The notes: a model not told the origin generated them from the sequence alone. DNA of 36,470 bases from Candidatus Cybelea septentrionalis (GCA_003158175.1 PMHJ01000004.1:15994-52463); one strand, 5' to 3'; shown: positions 22,101 through 30,379, counted from the stretch's first letter. Translations and numbers: made by a program.

Positions 22101-22406
22101 TCCGCAATCAAAGAGAGCGCGCATACGCGGTTCCGTCCGATCGTGATGACGAGCTTCTCGGTGTTGGCCGGAAACCTGCCGCTGGCGCTTGCACTCGACC
22201 CCGGCGCGTCGTCGCGCTCGAGCCTCGGCATCGTCGTCATCGGTGGCGTCTTGAGTTCGCTCGTCCTGACGTTGCTGCTCATTCCCAACGTCTACATGTG
22301 GGTCGCGCCAAACGATGTGCCGTCGAAAAACGGCGTTGGGCACGCGGCAAAGGAGGATCTCAAGCTCGACCCGCAGGCGCCGCGGCCGGCGCCGTCGCCG
22401 TCGTGA
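19143..22406 (+). CDS. RND-family efflux transporter
   Basis: The product is 1087 residues, from a GTG overlapping the adaptor stop (GTGA). The opening IERPTLVFVIVALMMFAGIL is the first of twelve membrane helices, and two large periplasmic loops follow helices 1 and 7. The proton-relay pair D436-D437 is present in GILVDDSTVVLENIERH, and the partner lysine occurs in GIASKNGILLVDYAN. The sequence belongs to the HAE1-like group that exports drugs or other hydrophobic compounds by proton exchange. A Ser/Gly/Ala-rich insertion near 250-285 lies in the first periplasmic loop. No outer-membrane channel follows. The cargo cannot be named. Confidence 0.95.
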   Translation: MKFSLTRLFIERPTLVFVIVALMMFAGILSTATIVKELYPDVSQPTVTIQVQYSGASVTEMRDNIVQPIEQNLAGTADLQTFNSVVEQGQASITAIFDISSDSATDLALTNKAIQAAEKYLPTNLTPPTVNLYDPTQSVVVTLALYSQKLSLSRLALYAVNVIAPQLEQVPGISFANVGGLVTPAYEVVVDPARLAAANLTLNDVINTLQLDNQRVPGGFAYEPNRQTTIDIRGDIQNLDSVRNLAIITAGNTSSSSAANSTGAQVQSYGGGTSALAGVVNPWTATNSVVRIGDIATVTEGYEPRLQYAHISGQAGLFLQVQKSATGSEVDASNNVLRALPAVERQFPEIRFRVINVQSKFTEQQINIVTRTLMLAILLTGIAMIFFLRSWRSAIVVCVSIPTSLAIAITVMKAMHLTIDTISLLGMSLVIGILVDDSTVVLENIERHFTELKQPPKEAAVRGREEIGAAAVVITLVDVVVFLPIAFIQGQVGRQIAEFAIVVVISTLTSLFVSFTITPTLAGLWALRSHWEPWRVVVWFGNKFDDLRTWYTQRALPWSLGHGRLVALFCAGTFALAIAMVGFGAVGEEFIPPVDRGEIFIQLMYPIGTPIQTVEKGTFGLEQKILSTPDTFANTAVAGAYAAPFGGFVSQNNVGQVHIWLKDARKHSTDYWLGQFRAIVKKNLPRDVQAVVVPSTSTTGGNAQPIDFLVTDVTGGDPTPYAQKVLALLEKVPGATSANSTGTQLAPEISIQFDRNKAQALGVDLGQAAQAAGAAFGGNVATQFETTAGLEQVQVIYPSSYQTSIDILKSVAIRSSSGGIVYLSDIARFESTPTSPLITRTDRNNVIHVEGNYAPNSSLSAVENGLLKRLPSLDLPPNIIVRPAPLGQQDFMHQTLVGMGLSMIVSVILVYLLMVALYNSYVSPFIIIFSVPVAAIGAIGALFLTHRSLNLFSLIGTILLIGIASKNGILLVDYANTLRERGLDKLSAIKESAHTRFRPIVMTSFSVLAGNLPLALALDPGASSRSSLGIVVIGGVLSSLVLTLLLIPNVYMWVAPNDVPSKNGVGHAAKEDLKLDPQAPRPAPSPS

Positions 22407-22504
22407 ACGAGCGCCTTTGGTACTGGCTCTTCGGGTGGGCGATCGACGGATACGTCGCGTACGCGCGCGCTTCGACCGAGATGCGTTTGCAAACGAAGCG
22501 CTAG
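22403..22504 (+). CDS. 33-residue microprotein coupled to the RND pump
   Basis: A GTG that overlaps the pump stop (GTGA) opens a 33-codon frame: MNERLWYWLFGWAIDGYVAY then a charged tail. It is rich in aromatic residues (three Trp, three Tyr) and could form a short membrane-associated helix. The overlap mirrors that between adaptor and pump, which argues for real translation. Small proteins such as AcrZ bind RND pumps; by analogy this could be a pump accessory. The similarity is one of context, not sequence. Confidence 0.5.
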   Translation: MNERLWYWLFGWAIDGYVAYARASTEMRLQTKR

Positions 22505-23304
22505 GGCGTGGGCGATGGCGCCGACGTTCCCGCGAGGCGCGGGTCCGGCGGCTCTGAAGGGAACGCGATGTCGCTGAACGTGATGTCGGCAACGACCTTG
22601 AACGTGAGAAACGCCGCGTGCTCCGTCGCGCTAAAGGAGCCGTGCACGATGACCCAATGTCCGTCGATCACCTTGTAATCGAGCGAGAACGCTTCGTCGC
22701 CTTCGACCGCGCGCATTTCGATATGTGCCGGCAGCTGCGTGCTCGGATCCTCGAGGACTTCGGCGGGATAGAGGCCGTGCTGCACGCGCGGTGTCGGCTC
22801 GATGAGCAGATGCAGCGCAGCGTCGGTGGAATCGGGTGCGTACGTCGCCGCCCAGTAGCTGGAGTACGGGACCACGACGTTGACGCTGGGGTCCGGCTCG
22901 GGTATCGGAAAGACGTATGGTCTTCCACGCTGTATTGTGATATCGACTCGCTTGAGATTGGCAAAGTAGCCAAAGTTGAAGTTGGAAAGCGGGTCGAAGT
23001 ACGCAACGATTGGGAACGCCTGCCCGGTGCGCTGCTCCCCGTTGGGCAAGTCTTGCATAACGGCAAAGTTGTCCGCCGCGCGCACTGCGATCGACCGATC
23101 GATACTTTGCGCCCGGCCGAGGGTGGGCGCAGTTACGCGCGTATGCTCCGTGTAGGTCATGTAGACCGGCGGGTTTGCGTCGTAAAACGCGCTCGTGCGG
23201 TTGATCAGGAGCGCAAGGGCGAGGTCGGCAGTCATCATCGCGAGCAGAAAGCTTCGGCGGCGGGAAGGCGAGTACCGGTCCGTTAAATGCGCTTGGAATG
23301 TCAA
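22501..23304 (-). CDS. Predicted membrane-anchored or exported protein of unknown family
   Basis: The product is up to 267 residues. The N-terminus [20 protein letters not shown] is a positively charged then hydrophobic signal anchor, so export is expected. The domain behind it is beta-rich ([31 protein letters not shown]). The listed start is a TTG at 23304 that overlaps the divergent M20 gene by 7 bp. An ATG at 23238 would lose the basic residues and is less likely. The true start is therefore unsure. Its stop overlaps the 33-residue microprotein stop on the other strand. Family unknown. Confidence 0.65.
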   Translation of the reverse strand: MTFQAHLTDRYSPSRRRSFLLAMMTADLALALLINRTSAFYDANPPVYMTYTEHTRVTAPTLGRAQSIDRSIAVRAADNFAVMQDLPNGEQRTGQAFPIVAYFDPLSNFNFGYFANLKRVDITIQRGRPYVFPIPEPDPSVNVVVPYSSYWAATYAPDSTDAALHLLIEPTPRVQHGLYPAEVLEDPSTQLPAHIEMRAVEGDEAFSLDYKVIDGHWVIVHGSFSATEHAAFLTFKVVADITFSDIAFPSEPPDPRLAGTSAPSPTP

Positions 23305-24464
23305 TCACGGAGAAGGAAGCGCAGTTTGGGCGGATCGTCGAGCTGCGGCGGGCGATCCATCGCCGGCCCGAGCTGGGCTTTGAAGAGAACGAAACGGCGG
23401 CGCTGGTAGAACGGGAGCTCGATGCTTTGGGAATCGCGCACCGTCGCATCGCCAGGACGGGCGTTGTGGGAAGAATCGTCGGCGGCGTCGGCGGGCGCGT
23501 CGTTGCGTTACGTGCCGATATGGATGCGTTGCCGATCCTTGAGAAAACCGGCCTGCCGTATGCTTCGGAGATCGACGGAAAGATGCACGCCTGCGGACAC
23601 GACGCGCATACCGCGATGCTGCTCGGAGCCGCGGCGGAGCTCCAATCGCAGCGAGACGAGTTGGCGGGAAGCGTCGTGCTGATCTTCCAACCCGCCGAGG
23701 AAGGGCCGGGCGGGGCGCTGCCGATGATCGAAGCCGGCGCATTGGAGAACCCCGCCGTTGAAGCCATCGCAATGCTGCACGTCGATTCGCGTCTCGACGT
23801 GGGAACGATTGGCATCGTACCGGGACCGGTGAATGCTTCGGCCGACGAGCTTTACGTTAACGTTCGAGGAGTGGGCGGTCACGGGGCCTACCCGCACTCT
23901 GCCGTCGATGCGATCCCCGCCGCCGCCGCCGTCGTTCTTGCCTTGCAGAACGTCGTCGCACGCGAGATCGATCCGCTTGCAAGCGCCGTCGTGACGATCG
24001 GAACGATTGCCGGCGGATATCGTAACAACGTAATTGCAGATGAAGTCAAGATGAGCGGGACGCTAAGGGCACACGATCCGGCCGTACGCGATGCCCTCGA
24101 AGAGCGAGTTCGCCGCATCGTCGCGGGAGTGGCCGCCGCATACAACGTCGATGCGCAAGTGCAGGTCGTGCGCGGATACCCGCCGGTCGTCAATGACGAA
24201 CCGCTCGCGAAACGCTTTGCCGACTACGTACGCGCGAACAGCGCCGTACGCGTGGAGCGACCGCAGCCGACGATGGGCGGCGAGGACTTCGCTTATTTTG
24301 CGCAACGCGTGCCGGGCCTGTTGATCCGCCTGGGCGTCCGCAGCGAGTCGTCCGGTGCGGTGCATCCAGCGCACAGCCCGCTCTTCCGCATCGATGAAGA
24401 CGCGTTGCCGGTGGGCGTCACCACGCTGGTTCTCTTTGCACGATCGTTCGTGGCTGTGGACTAA
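23298..24464 (+). CDS. M20-family amidohydrolase (hippurate/N-acyl-amino-acid hydrolase type)
   Basis: The product is 388 residues. The metal site of the M20D group is visible: C99 and H101 in [11 protein letters not shown]134-E135 in [11 protein letters not shown]161 in MLHVDSR, and a late histidine in [20 protein letters not shown] (72-80) is the family signature. The dimerisation lid carries [12 protein letters not shown]. The enzyme should cleave N-acyl amino acids or indole-3-acetyl conjugates in the cytoplasm. The exact substrate cannot be told. No ribosome site is seen before the ATG, and the start overlaps the divergent gene slightly. Confidence 0.93.
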   Translation: MSITEKEAQFGRIVELRRAIHRRPELGFEENETAALVERELDALGIAHRRIARTGVVGRIVGGVGGRVVALRADMDALPILEKTGLPYASEIDGKMHACGHDAHTAMLLGAAAELQSQRDELAGSVVLIFQPAEEGPGGALPMIEAGALENPAVEAIAMLHVDSRLDVGTIGIVPGPVNASADELYVNVRGVGGHGAYPHSAVDAIPAAAAVVLALQNVVAREIDPLASAVVTIGTIAGGYRNNVIADEVKMSGTLRAHDPAVRDALEERVRRIVAGVAAAYNVDAQVQVVRGYPPVVNDEPLAKRFADYVRANSAVRVERPQPTMGGEDFAYFAQRVPGLLIRLGVRSESSGAVHPAHSPLFRIDEDALPVGVTTLVLFARSFVAVD

Positions 24465-24543
24465 GTTCATAAGAATCCACATATAAATGTGCATAAACTC
24501 ATAAAGGACGGTTAAGGGCGTAGCCGCGAATACTCACGCCACT

Positions 24544-25044
24544 ATGCTCATCGCAGATAATGCGTTTGTGACTGGGCTTCAATCGCACAGTGCCGGTCTC
24601 GAGCTCGATTGTCCCGCCGAGGACGCCTTCGCACTTCTTTGTGCCGTCGAGAAATGGCCGGTCTGGCTTTCGTTCTTGCGCAGCGCACGGCGTCAGAGCT
24701 CGCAGTCCGAGCTGAACGTCGGAAGCGAAGTAGTGATTCGCTCGTGCCTTCCGGGCGATGAAGAACAGCTTTTTGAAGTCGACGCGTTTATCGCGAACTA
24801 CCGGCTCTCGCTGGTCGGCGCGTTTTCGCTGCGGCGGCGTCTCGATTTCCGAATCGAGCGCCGGACCTCGTGCTCGAAACTGCACGTGCTGCTCGCGTAC
24901 CCCGCCTATCATGGAAAACTCGGGGGCCTCCTCGATCGCTGGCAACGAGGCCGGCGCTTCTCGAGCGCGCTCGACGACTCGCTGGTTCACTTCAAGGGGC
25001 TGGTCGAGTATAAGCGCGATGCGCCAGTGCTGGCGGATTTCTAG
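24544..25044 (+). CDS. SRPBCC-family (START-like) protein
   Basis: The product is 166 residues. The segment LELDCPAEDAFALLCAVEKW followed by WLSFLRSARR is the usual strand-helix start of polyketide cyclase/START-like folds, which enclose a hydrophobic cavity. The later strands (RLSLVGAFSLRRRLDFRIER) and the C-terminal helix (LDDSLVHFKGLVEYKRD) match. Members bind lipids, quinones or small hydrophobic ligands, or act on them. The ligand cannot be predicted. It stands alone between the amidohydrolase and fmdB genes. Confidence 0.8.
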   Translation: MLIADNAFVTGLQSHSAGLELDCPAEDAFALLCAVEKWPVWLSFLRSARRQSSQSELNVGSEVVIRSCLPGDEEQLFEVDAFIANYRLSLVGAFSLRRRLDFRIERRTSCSKLHVLLAYPAYHGKLGGLLDRWQRGRRFSSALDDSLVHFKGLVEYKRDAPVLADF

Positions 25045-25071
25045 AGAGGGAAGCAGCCGAGCTAGCAGTCA

Positions 25072-25100
25072 TTGACCATGAGTGCTAAGACCGGTATACT
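25072..25100 (+). promoter_or_regulatory. Sigma-70 promoter for a leaderless mRNA
   Basis: TTGACC (25072-25077) and TATACT (25095-25100) are separated by exactly 17 bp. The ATG of the next gene begins only 7 bp after the -10 box. Transcription should start at or next to the initiation codon, leaving no room for a ribosome binding site. Confidence 0.75.
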
Positions 25101-25106
25101 CTGACC

Positions 25107-25421
25107 ATGCCGCTCTATGACTACGCGTGCACGAAGTGCGGACGGACGTTCGAAGTACGCCGCGGCTTTAATGAAAAGCACGAGGATCCTTGCGCGGCCT
25201 GTGGAGCGCCGGTTCGCCGCGTTTTTAATGCCGCTCCCGTGCTCTTTAAGGGCTCTGGTTTTTACGTAACGGACTCCCGCCGAGCAGTCAAGGCCGAGAA
25301 GCCCGAAAAGCCCGAAAAGACGGAGAATCCAGCCGGCGAAGGCGCCACGGCCGCGGCGGCGCCCGCCGAGAGCGTGCCTGCGAAAACCGAGCCAAAGAAG
25401 GCCTCGGAGCCGGCCGCTTAG
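25107..25421 (+). CDS. FmdB-family zinc ribbon protein
   Basis: The product is 104 residues. It opens MPLYDYACTKCGRTFEVRRG and continues with CAACGAPVRRVF, giving two C-x2-C knuckles that bind one zinc, as in FmdB/CxxC_CXXC_SSSS proteins. The C-terminal 40 residues are a low-complexity Lys/Glu/Pro/Ala tail (EKPEKPEKTENPAGEGATAA), common in this family. The role is poorly known; some members are named as regulators. The mRNA appears leaderless. The stop overlaps the convergent aroA stop by 4 bp. Confidence 0.88.
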   Translation: MPLYDYACTKCGRTFEVRRGFNEKHEDPCAACGAPVRRVFNAAPVLFKGSGFYVTDSRRAVKAEKPEKPEKTENPAGEGATAAAAPAESVPAKTEPKKASEPAA

Positions 25422-26680
25422 GACGCGCGAAGGCCCTCTAGCACCCGCGCAAAGTCCGGAAAACTGACGTCCAGGCTGGCGTCGCTGTCGACCGTAAGCG
25501 GGCCGGCGGCGCAGGCCAGAACGGCCGCCGCCATCACGATACGATGGTCATCATGCGTCTGCAGAACCTCATGCCTGGCAGCGGGCGATCCGCCGGCGAT
25601 TGTCACGCTCTTCGGCCCTGCCGTCATCTCGATTCCGACCGCGTCCAGGAGCCGCTCGATGGCGGCGACTCGGTCCGATTCCTTCGAACGTAGAGGCTCG
25701 ATCCCGGCAATCGTCGTCGTACCCGTCGCAAATGCCGCCGCGATGGCCAGGAGGGGGAGTTCGTCAATTGCTCGCAGGGCGAGATCGCCGTCGATCGCGG
25801 TTGCCCGAAGCGGCCGGTACTCCACGGCGATGTCGGCGACGGGCTCGCCGCTTGAACTCCGGCGATTGCGCAGCTCGATAGCGCCGCCCATCTGCGAAAG
25901 CGCATCGAGCAGGCCGGTTCGCGTTGGATTCACGCCGGCATTGTAAACGATGATCGAGCTTCCGGGTGTGATTGCGGCCGCCGTCACGAAGAACGCGGCC
26001 GCAGAGAAGTCACCCGCGACCTCAATCGCGTTGGTTTGCAGCGACTCGGGTCCGAGACTCACGGAACGCCCGTCCCATTCGATCTTCGCACCTAGATAGG
26101 CAAGGAGCCTTTCGGTGTGGTCGCGAGAGCCTCGATCGCCGTCCACCCGCACGGCAACTCCAGCGAAGAGACCGGCGAAGAGCAGCGCCGATTTTATTTG
26201 AGCCGACGGCGAAAGCAGAATAAAATGCCGCGTTTCGATTTGCGGCGTGCCCTCGAGCTGCAGCGGGAGGCATCCGGCGGTCGTCTCGATCTTTGCGCCG
26301 AAGGCGCGAAGTTGCGCCGCAACCGGCTCCATCGGGCGCCGCCGCAGCGACTCGTCACCGTCAAATCGAGCCGCAACACCGGATCCGGCGCAGGCTCCCA
26401 GGAGCATCCGGACCGTCGACCCAGAGTTCATGCAGTCAAGCGTGTGCCGAGGGTCCGCGAGCGATGCCGGGTGCACGACGTGTTCGTTGCCGGCGTTCTC
26501 GATCCGAACTCCCAGCGCGACGAGCGCCTCGCGCGTGGCCTCGACGTCGCGGCCTGGATTCAGATTGGAGACCACGACCGGCGCGTCGCAGCGAGCGCCC
26601 GCGATAAGCGCCCGATGGGAGATGGATTTGTCCCCGGGAACGCCGACACTGCCGCGCAGACGGCCCGAATGAAAAGTCAC
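25418..26680 (-). CDS. aroA: 3-phosphoshikimate 1-carboxyvinyltransferase (EPSP synthase)
   Basis: The product is 420 residues from the GTG at 26680; a TTG at 26710 would add ten unlikely residues. The signatures are clear: VPGDKSISHR near 14-23, LDCMNSGSTVRMLLG near 81-95, DGDESLRRRPM and KESDR near the end of the second domain, and HDDHRIVMA close to the C-terminus. The enzyme joins shikimate-3-phosphate and phosphoenolpyruvate in the sixth step of aromatic amino acid synthesis in the cytoplasm. In the phosphoenolpyruvate-binding loop the glycine before N-S-G is replaced by Met, and a Met follows the Arg. This differs from the common G-N-x-G-T-x-x-R-P/L form. Confidence 0.96.
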   Translation of the reverse strand: MTFHSGRLRGSVGVPGDKSISHRALIAGARCDAPVVVSNLNPGRDVEATREALVALGVRIENAGNEHVVHPASLADPRHTLDCMNSGSTVRMLLGACAGSGVAARFDGDESLRRRPMEPVAAQLRAFGAKIETTAGCLPLQLEGTPQIETRHFILLSPSAQIKSALLFAGLFAGVAVRVDGDRGSRDHTERLLAYLGAKIEWDGRSVSLGPESLQTNAIEVAGDFSAAAFFVTAAAITPGSSIIVYNAGVNPTRTGLLDALSQMGGAIELRNRRSSSGEPVADIAVEYRPLRATAIDGDLALRAIDELPLLAIAAAFATGTTTIAGIEPLRSKESDRVAAIERLLDAVGIEMTAGPKSVTIAGGSPAARHEVLQTHDDHRIVMAAAVLACAAGPLTVDSDASLDVSFPDFARVLEGLRAS

Positions 26681-26766
26681 CAAAAGGAGTCCCTCAGCAT
26701 TTCGTAGCAAGCAGCGCGGAACAATCTAGCTCGATTGCAGGCTGCTTTTTCACACGAAAGGAAGCG

Positions 26767-27141
26767 ATGAATAAACAAGATCTCGTGCGCTCGGCGACGG
26801 AACGCCTCGGACTTTCGCGCAAAGATGCCGTTGAGCTCGTCGACGGCCTTTTCGATGACATTCAGGCGGCGGTCGTTTCGGGCGATGCGGTCAAGATTCC
26901 CGGTTTTGGGCAGTTCAAAGTGAGAGACCGCGCGGCCCGCATGGCACGGAATCCCGCAACGGGAGAACAAGTAAAGGTTCCCGCAAAACGCGTTTTCAAG
27001 TTCCTTCCCGCCAAAGCGCTCAAGGAAGCGGTCATGTCCAAGCGTGGATCGCGGGCCGGTACGGCGCGCAAGAAGAGCAAAGCGAAAACCGGAAAGGCCG
27101 CGGCCGGCGCAAGAAAGACCACGACCAGAAAGAAGCGGTAA
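26767..27141 (+). CDS. HU-family DNA-binding protein with lysine-rich tail
   Basis: The product is 124 residues. Residues 1-90 are a complete HU/IHF domain: MNKQDLVRSATERLGLSRKD, then GFGQFKVRDRAARMARNPAT with the proline-tipped DNA-bending arm, and VPAKRVFKFLPAKALKEAV. A 34-residue Lys/Ala/Arg/Thr tail (KSKAKTGKAAAGARKTTTRK) follows, like those of mycobacterial and deinococcal HU proteins and H1-like histones. It should bend and compact DNA in the nucleoid. AAAGGA precedes the ATG. Confidence 0.95.
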   Translation: MNKQDLVRSATERLGLSRKDAVELVDGLFDDIQAAVVSGDAVKIPGFGQFKVRDRAARMARNPATGEQVKVPAKRVFKFLPAKALKEAVMSKRGSRAGTARKKSKAKTGKAAAGARKTTTRKKR

Positions 27142-27183
27142 GCAAAAGTTTCCAGCGCCGTTGCTGGTTCTAGGAGTTATTTT

Positions 27184-28773
27184 ATGTCACGTTTACATCT
27201 CGTCGTGTCGAGCTTTGTAACGGCGGCGTTACTTGCTGCTTGCAGCGGAGCCAACTCGACTGCGCCGGTTGCCGGCATTCCGCAGGCGTCCACCGGCGCC
27301 GTGCATTCTAAACTTCCGAAGTTTCTTCGGTTGGGACACACCCCGCCTCGCCCGCCGCCGCATCGGCATGTCGTGACCGCCGCGATGCGCGAGCGCGCGA
27401 AAGCCGGCGGCTGGGAAGCGCTTACCAATTCCGCCCCGTGGGCTAACGGCGCCGGCAGCCAGCTCTTGATGACGGACGGCACGGTTCTCGTTCAGGACTA
27501 TTGCTCGCCGAACTGGTTTCGGTTAACCCCCGATAGTACGGGAAACTACCAAAACGGTACATGGACCGAGATCGCGGCAATGCCGTCGAATTACGGGCCG
27601 CTTTACTTTGCATCGGCGGTACTCCCCGACGGGAAGTTGATCGTGAATGGCGGCGAGTACAATTTCTGCAGCGGGGACGAAACGAACCTGGGGGCGATCT
27701 ACGACCCGATTGCAAACTCCTGGACGGCCGTCGCTGCTCCCAGCGGATGGCCGCAGATCGGCGATGCTCAAAGCGCCGTTCTTACGAACGGCACGTACAT
27801 GATTGGAAACTGCTGCACGAACGTTCAAGCCCAGCTCGACGAATCCACGATGACGTGGACTCAAGTCGGAACCGGCAAGCACGACAACAATAGCGAAGAA
27901 GGTTGGACGCTGCTGCGCGACGGCAACCTCTTGACGGCAGACGTGATCGACGCGCCGTACTCGGAGCTGTTTAGTCCAAAGAACGCCGCGTGGTCGGCGG
28001 CAGGGGACCTCCCCGTGAATCTCACGCAGGCCACCGAGATCGGCCCGCAGGCGATGCGGCCAAATGACACGGTCTACGTCGAAGGCGCGAACGGCTTGAC
28101 CGCGATCTACAACGCCTCCAACGGCACGTGGACGCAAGGCCCGAACATGCCCACCGTCAACAGCCAGCAACTCGACGCCGCGGATGCGCCGTCGTCGCTG
28201 CTCACGGATGGAACGGTCATGGCGGTAGGCAGCCCGGGAGTCTATCAAGCGCCCGCGTCGTTTTACATCTTTAACGGCAAGAAGAACGTCACCATCGCTA
28301 ATCCGCCGGATGCCGTAAACGATTCGAGCTACAATGTCCGGCTATTGGTGCTGCCCACGGGTCAGGTTCTCGAGGACGACGGCTCCACCGACGTCGAGAT
28401 CTATACGGGCAAGCAGAAGCCAATGAACAGCATCGCCCCCACAATCGTGAAGGTCCCGAAGACGCTTACCGCCGGGAGCACTTACAAGCTCACGGGCCGC
28501 CGCCTCAACGGGTTCTCGCAGGCGAACTTCTACGGCGACGACGACACGCAAGCGACGAACTACCCGCTCGTCAGAATAACCAACGTTGCGTCGGGAGCAG
28601 TCGTTTACGCTCGCACGCACAACCACAGTTACATGGGCATTGGCTCGAATCACATCGTCTCGACGATGTTCGACGTTCCGTCCACCATCGCGGCGGGAGT
28701 CAGCACATTGGCCGTCGTGACGAACGGGATCGCGTCGCAAGCAACCCGCGTCACGATCCAAGCGAGTAAGTAA
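27184..28773 (+). CDS. Kelch-type beta-propeller lipoprotein
   Basis: The product is 529 residues with a ribosome site TAGGAG. The signal ends ALLAACSG, a lipobox (Cys near 20). Residues about 80-400 carry repeated kelch-like blades, each with a GG or NG turn and a Trp (AVLPDGKLIVNGGEYNFCSG, YNASNGTWTQGPNMPTVNSQ). The C-terminal part (about 415-529) resembles the Ig-like end domain of galactose oxidase-type proteins (VPKTLTAGSTYKLTGRRLNG). Without the copper-ligand residues in clear view, I do not call it an oxidase. It is probably a surface protein that binds or acts on carbohydrate. Confidence 0.85.
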   Translation: MSRLHLVVSSFVTAALLAACSGANSTAPVAGIPQASTGAVHSKLPKFLRLGHTPPRPPPHRHVVTAAMRERAKAGGWEALTNSAPWANGAGSQLLMTDGTVLVQDYCSPNWFRLTPDSTGNYQNGTWTEIAAMPSNYGPLYFASAVLPDGKLIVNGGEYNFCSGDETNLGAIYDPIANSWTAVAAPSGWPQIGDAQSAVLTNGTYMIGNCCTNVQAQLDESTMTWTQVGTGKHDNNSEEGWTLLRDGNLLTADVIDAPYSELFSPKNAAWSAAGDLPVNLTQATEIGPQAMRPNDTVYVEGANGLTAIYNASNGTWTQGPNMPTVNSQQLDAADAPSSLLTDGTVMAVGSPGVYQAPASFYIFNGKKNVTIANPPDAVNDSSYNVRLLVLPTGQVLEDDGSTDVEIYTGKQKPMNSIAPTIVKVPKTLTAGSTYKLTGRRLNGFSQANFYGDDDTQATNYPLVRITNVASGAVVYARTHNHSYMGIGSNHIVSTMFDVPSTIAAGVSTLAVVTNGIASQATRVTIQASK

Positions 28774-28810
28774 GGTAACTAAGCGAACCATCGCAGCGGT
28801 CGCGGCAACG

Positions 28811-29602
28811 GTGCTAACCTGCACCGTTCCGCGGCCTGCGCTTGCCGTCGATACTATCCCCTTTACACAAGTCAACGGCGGATTGATCGAAGTTCAGGGT
28901 TCGGTCGACGGAACGGCGCCCGTGCCGATGCTCGTCAACCTTGGGGCCGGCGTCGACGTGCTCTCGACGGAGTTGGGGCGGCGATTCGTCGTCGTTAACG
29001 GCAAGTACGTGAGCCTTCGGCTTACCGGGGAGCGCGTCGATCTGCCGATCGGAAAGGTTCTCTCGCTGGCGCTGGGCCCCGTACATTTGGAGGCGCCGAA
29101 CGTCGGAATTTGGAGCGGCCTCGACGGCACGGGAATCGGCGGACTGATCTCGGCGACGGCATTTCGAAATATCGCGACGACGTTCGATTTTCACAATCAT
29201 CAGATCGTCATCGAAGACGCGCAGACGTTCCCGGACCGCGTTCGAACCGCTATCCGGCTTCCCATCATCTTGCAGGACGATCTCGGGATCGCGCTGGGCA
29301 TCTTCGCGCGCTTCGATTTTGGCGGAGGTAGGACCGGACTCTGCGAAATCGATACGGGCTCGCAAGGGATCACGATCGACAGAACGTTTGCGGCCTCGCT
29401 TGGGCTCAATCCAAGCGGCGGTTCGAGCGTTCGCCTCGCCTCGATTTCGCTCGCCGGCGCTCGCGAAACGGCCATCGCCCAACCGGCGGTAAGCGTTGGG
29501 AACCTGATCTACGACTGCGACGTTGGGAACTCGTTTTGGGAGGGCCGCACCTTCACCCTCGATCTGCCAAATCTACGTATCTACGTAACGATATCCCCAT
29601 AA
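28811..29602 (+). CDS. Aspartic-protease-like exported protein with a mutated first site
   Basis: From the GTG at 28811 the product is 263 residues. Two pseudo-symmetric halves of the pepsin/retropepsin type are visible. The second half has an intact catalytic triad D181-T-G-S in LCEIDTGSQGITID. The first half has N43-L-G-A in MLVNLGAGVDVLS where D-T-G is expected, so the active pair is incomplete. GIGGLISATAFRNI fits the hydrophobic-hydrophobic-Gly motif. A signal peptide (TKRTIAAVAATVLTCTVPRP, then ALA) is readable only if the start lies about 12 codons upstream, where no normal start codon exists. It may be a pseudoenzyme or a binding protein. It follows the kelch gene by 37 bp. Confidence 0.7.
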   Translation: MLTCTVPRPALAVDTIPFTQVNGGLIEVQGSVDGTAPVPMLVNLGAGVDVLSTELGRRFVVVNGKYVSLRLTGERVDLPIGKVLSLALGPVHLEAPNVGIWSGLDGTGIGGLISATAFRNIATTFDFHNHQIVIEDAQTFPDRVRTAIRLPIILQDDLGIALGIFARFDFGGGRTGLCEIDTGSQGITIDRTFAASLGLNPSGGSSVRLASISLAGARETAIAQPAVSVGNLIYDCDVGNSFWEGRTFTLDLPNLRIYVTISP

Positions 29603-29746
29603 CCCGGCCCGCTCGGGCAGGCAGGACTCTTACGCATTCGTTGAGTATGGTTGCCTGCGGAGCGTCGCCTTTGTGGCAGCGCTGCTTTTGACACTTCGTT
29701 TGGTTTTATGAACCAACGCCGACGCTTCATGTGAGGTTGCGCTTGG

Positions 29747-30379
29747 ATGAGTAAGGATACGCGCCTCGTTTGGTTCGCCGTCATCTTTAGCGGTATCGCC
29801 GCGGTTTGCAGTTTCCTCGTCGCCGGGGCGCTGTTCTTGGTGACGTACGAAGCTCGTCAGCAGACGAAGACCGCGGTGGTGGCTCCGTCGGCGGAGCCGC
29901 TCGCCGATGTCATTATTAGAACGTGCGGCGTGGAGCGCACTTCGCTCATGCGTACCGGAGACGATCTCTTTTTGATCGACGGCGCTGCCGGCGACTCGCA
30001 TTACCTCTCTCACGAAGAGCGCGGCGCGCTCGTCGCGGTGTCAGCCTCTCGCTCGAAGTACTTTTTGGAGTGTCGCCTAAAGAACCCGACTCGCGCGTCG
30101 ATCTTTAACGTGACCTTCTATTGCGGCGTATCTTATCACGGTGGTAGGGTACGGACGAGAAAACACAACACCGACGCGATAGAGGTCATCGGGCCGGGAA
30201 GAACTCGAACGATTTGGATCGAGGACAAGGATTACAACTCGGTCATCGTTCACGATCCGGGACGCGTTCAGTACTACCGATTTCCGGATATGGATACGCT
30301 TCAAGATCAAGCGCTGCAGCCGCCCGACGATGCGTTCTGGACGTTAAGGCGCGACGCGGACCCCGTTCCCAGCCAATAA
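29747..30379 (+). CDS. Membrane-anchored protein related to the element gene at 1037
   Basis: The product is 210 residues. One membrane segment near the N-terminus (FAVIFSGIAAVCSFLVAGAL, about 10-31) precedes a soluble domain. Its C-terminal half contains VIVHDPGRVQYYRFPDMD and DDAFWTLRRDADPV. These match in order and spacing the gene at 1037 (VTVHSPNRARYQVYDTG and NDAWVIRPNRPV). Family and function are unknown to me. Two separate copies, one on the mobile element, suggest exchange between chromosome and element. Confidence 0.75.
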   Translation: MSKDTRLVWFAVIFSGIAAVCSFLVAGALFLVTYEARQQTKTAVVAPSAEPLADVIIRTCGVERTSLMRTGDDLFLIDGAAGDSHYLSHEERGALVAVSASRSKYFLECRLKNPTRASIFNVTFYCGVSYHGGRVRTRKHNTDAIEVIGPGRTRTIWIEDKDYNSVIVHDPGRVQYYRFPDMDTLQDQALQPPDDAFWTLRRDADPVPSQ

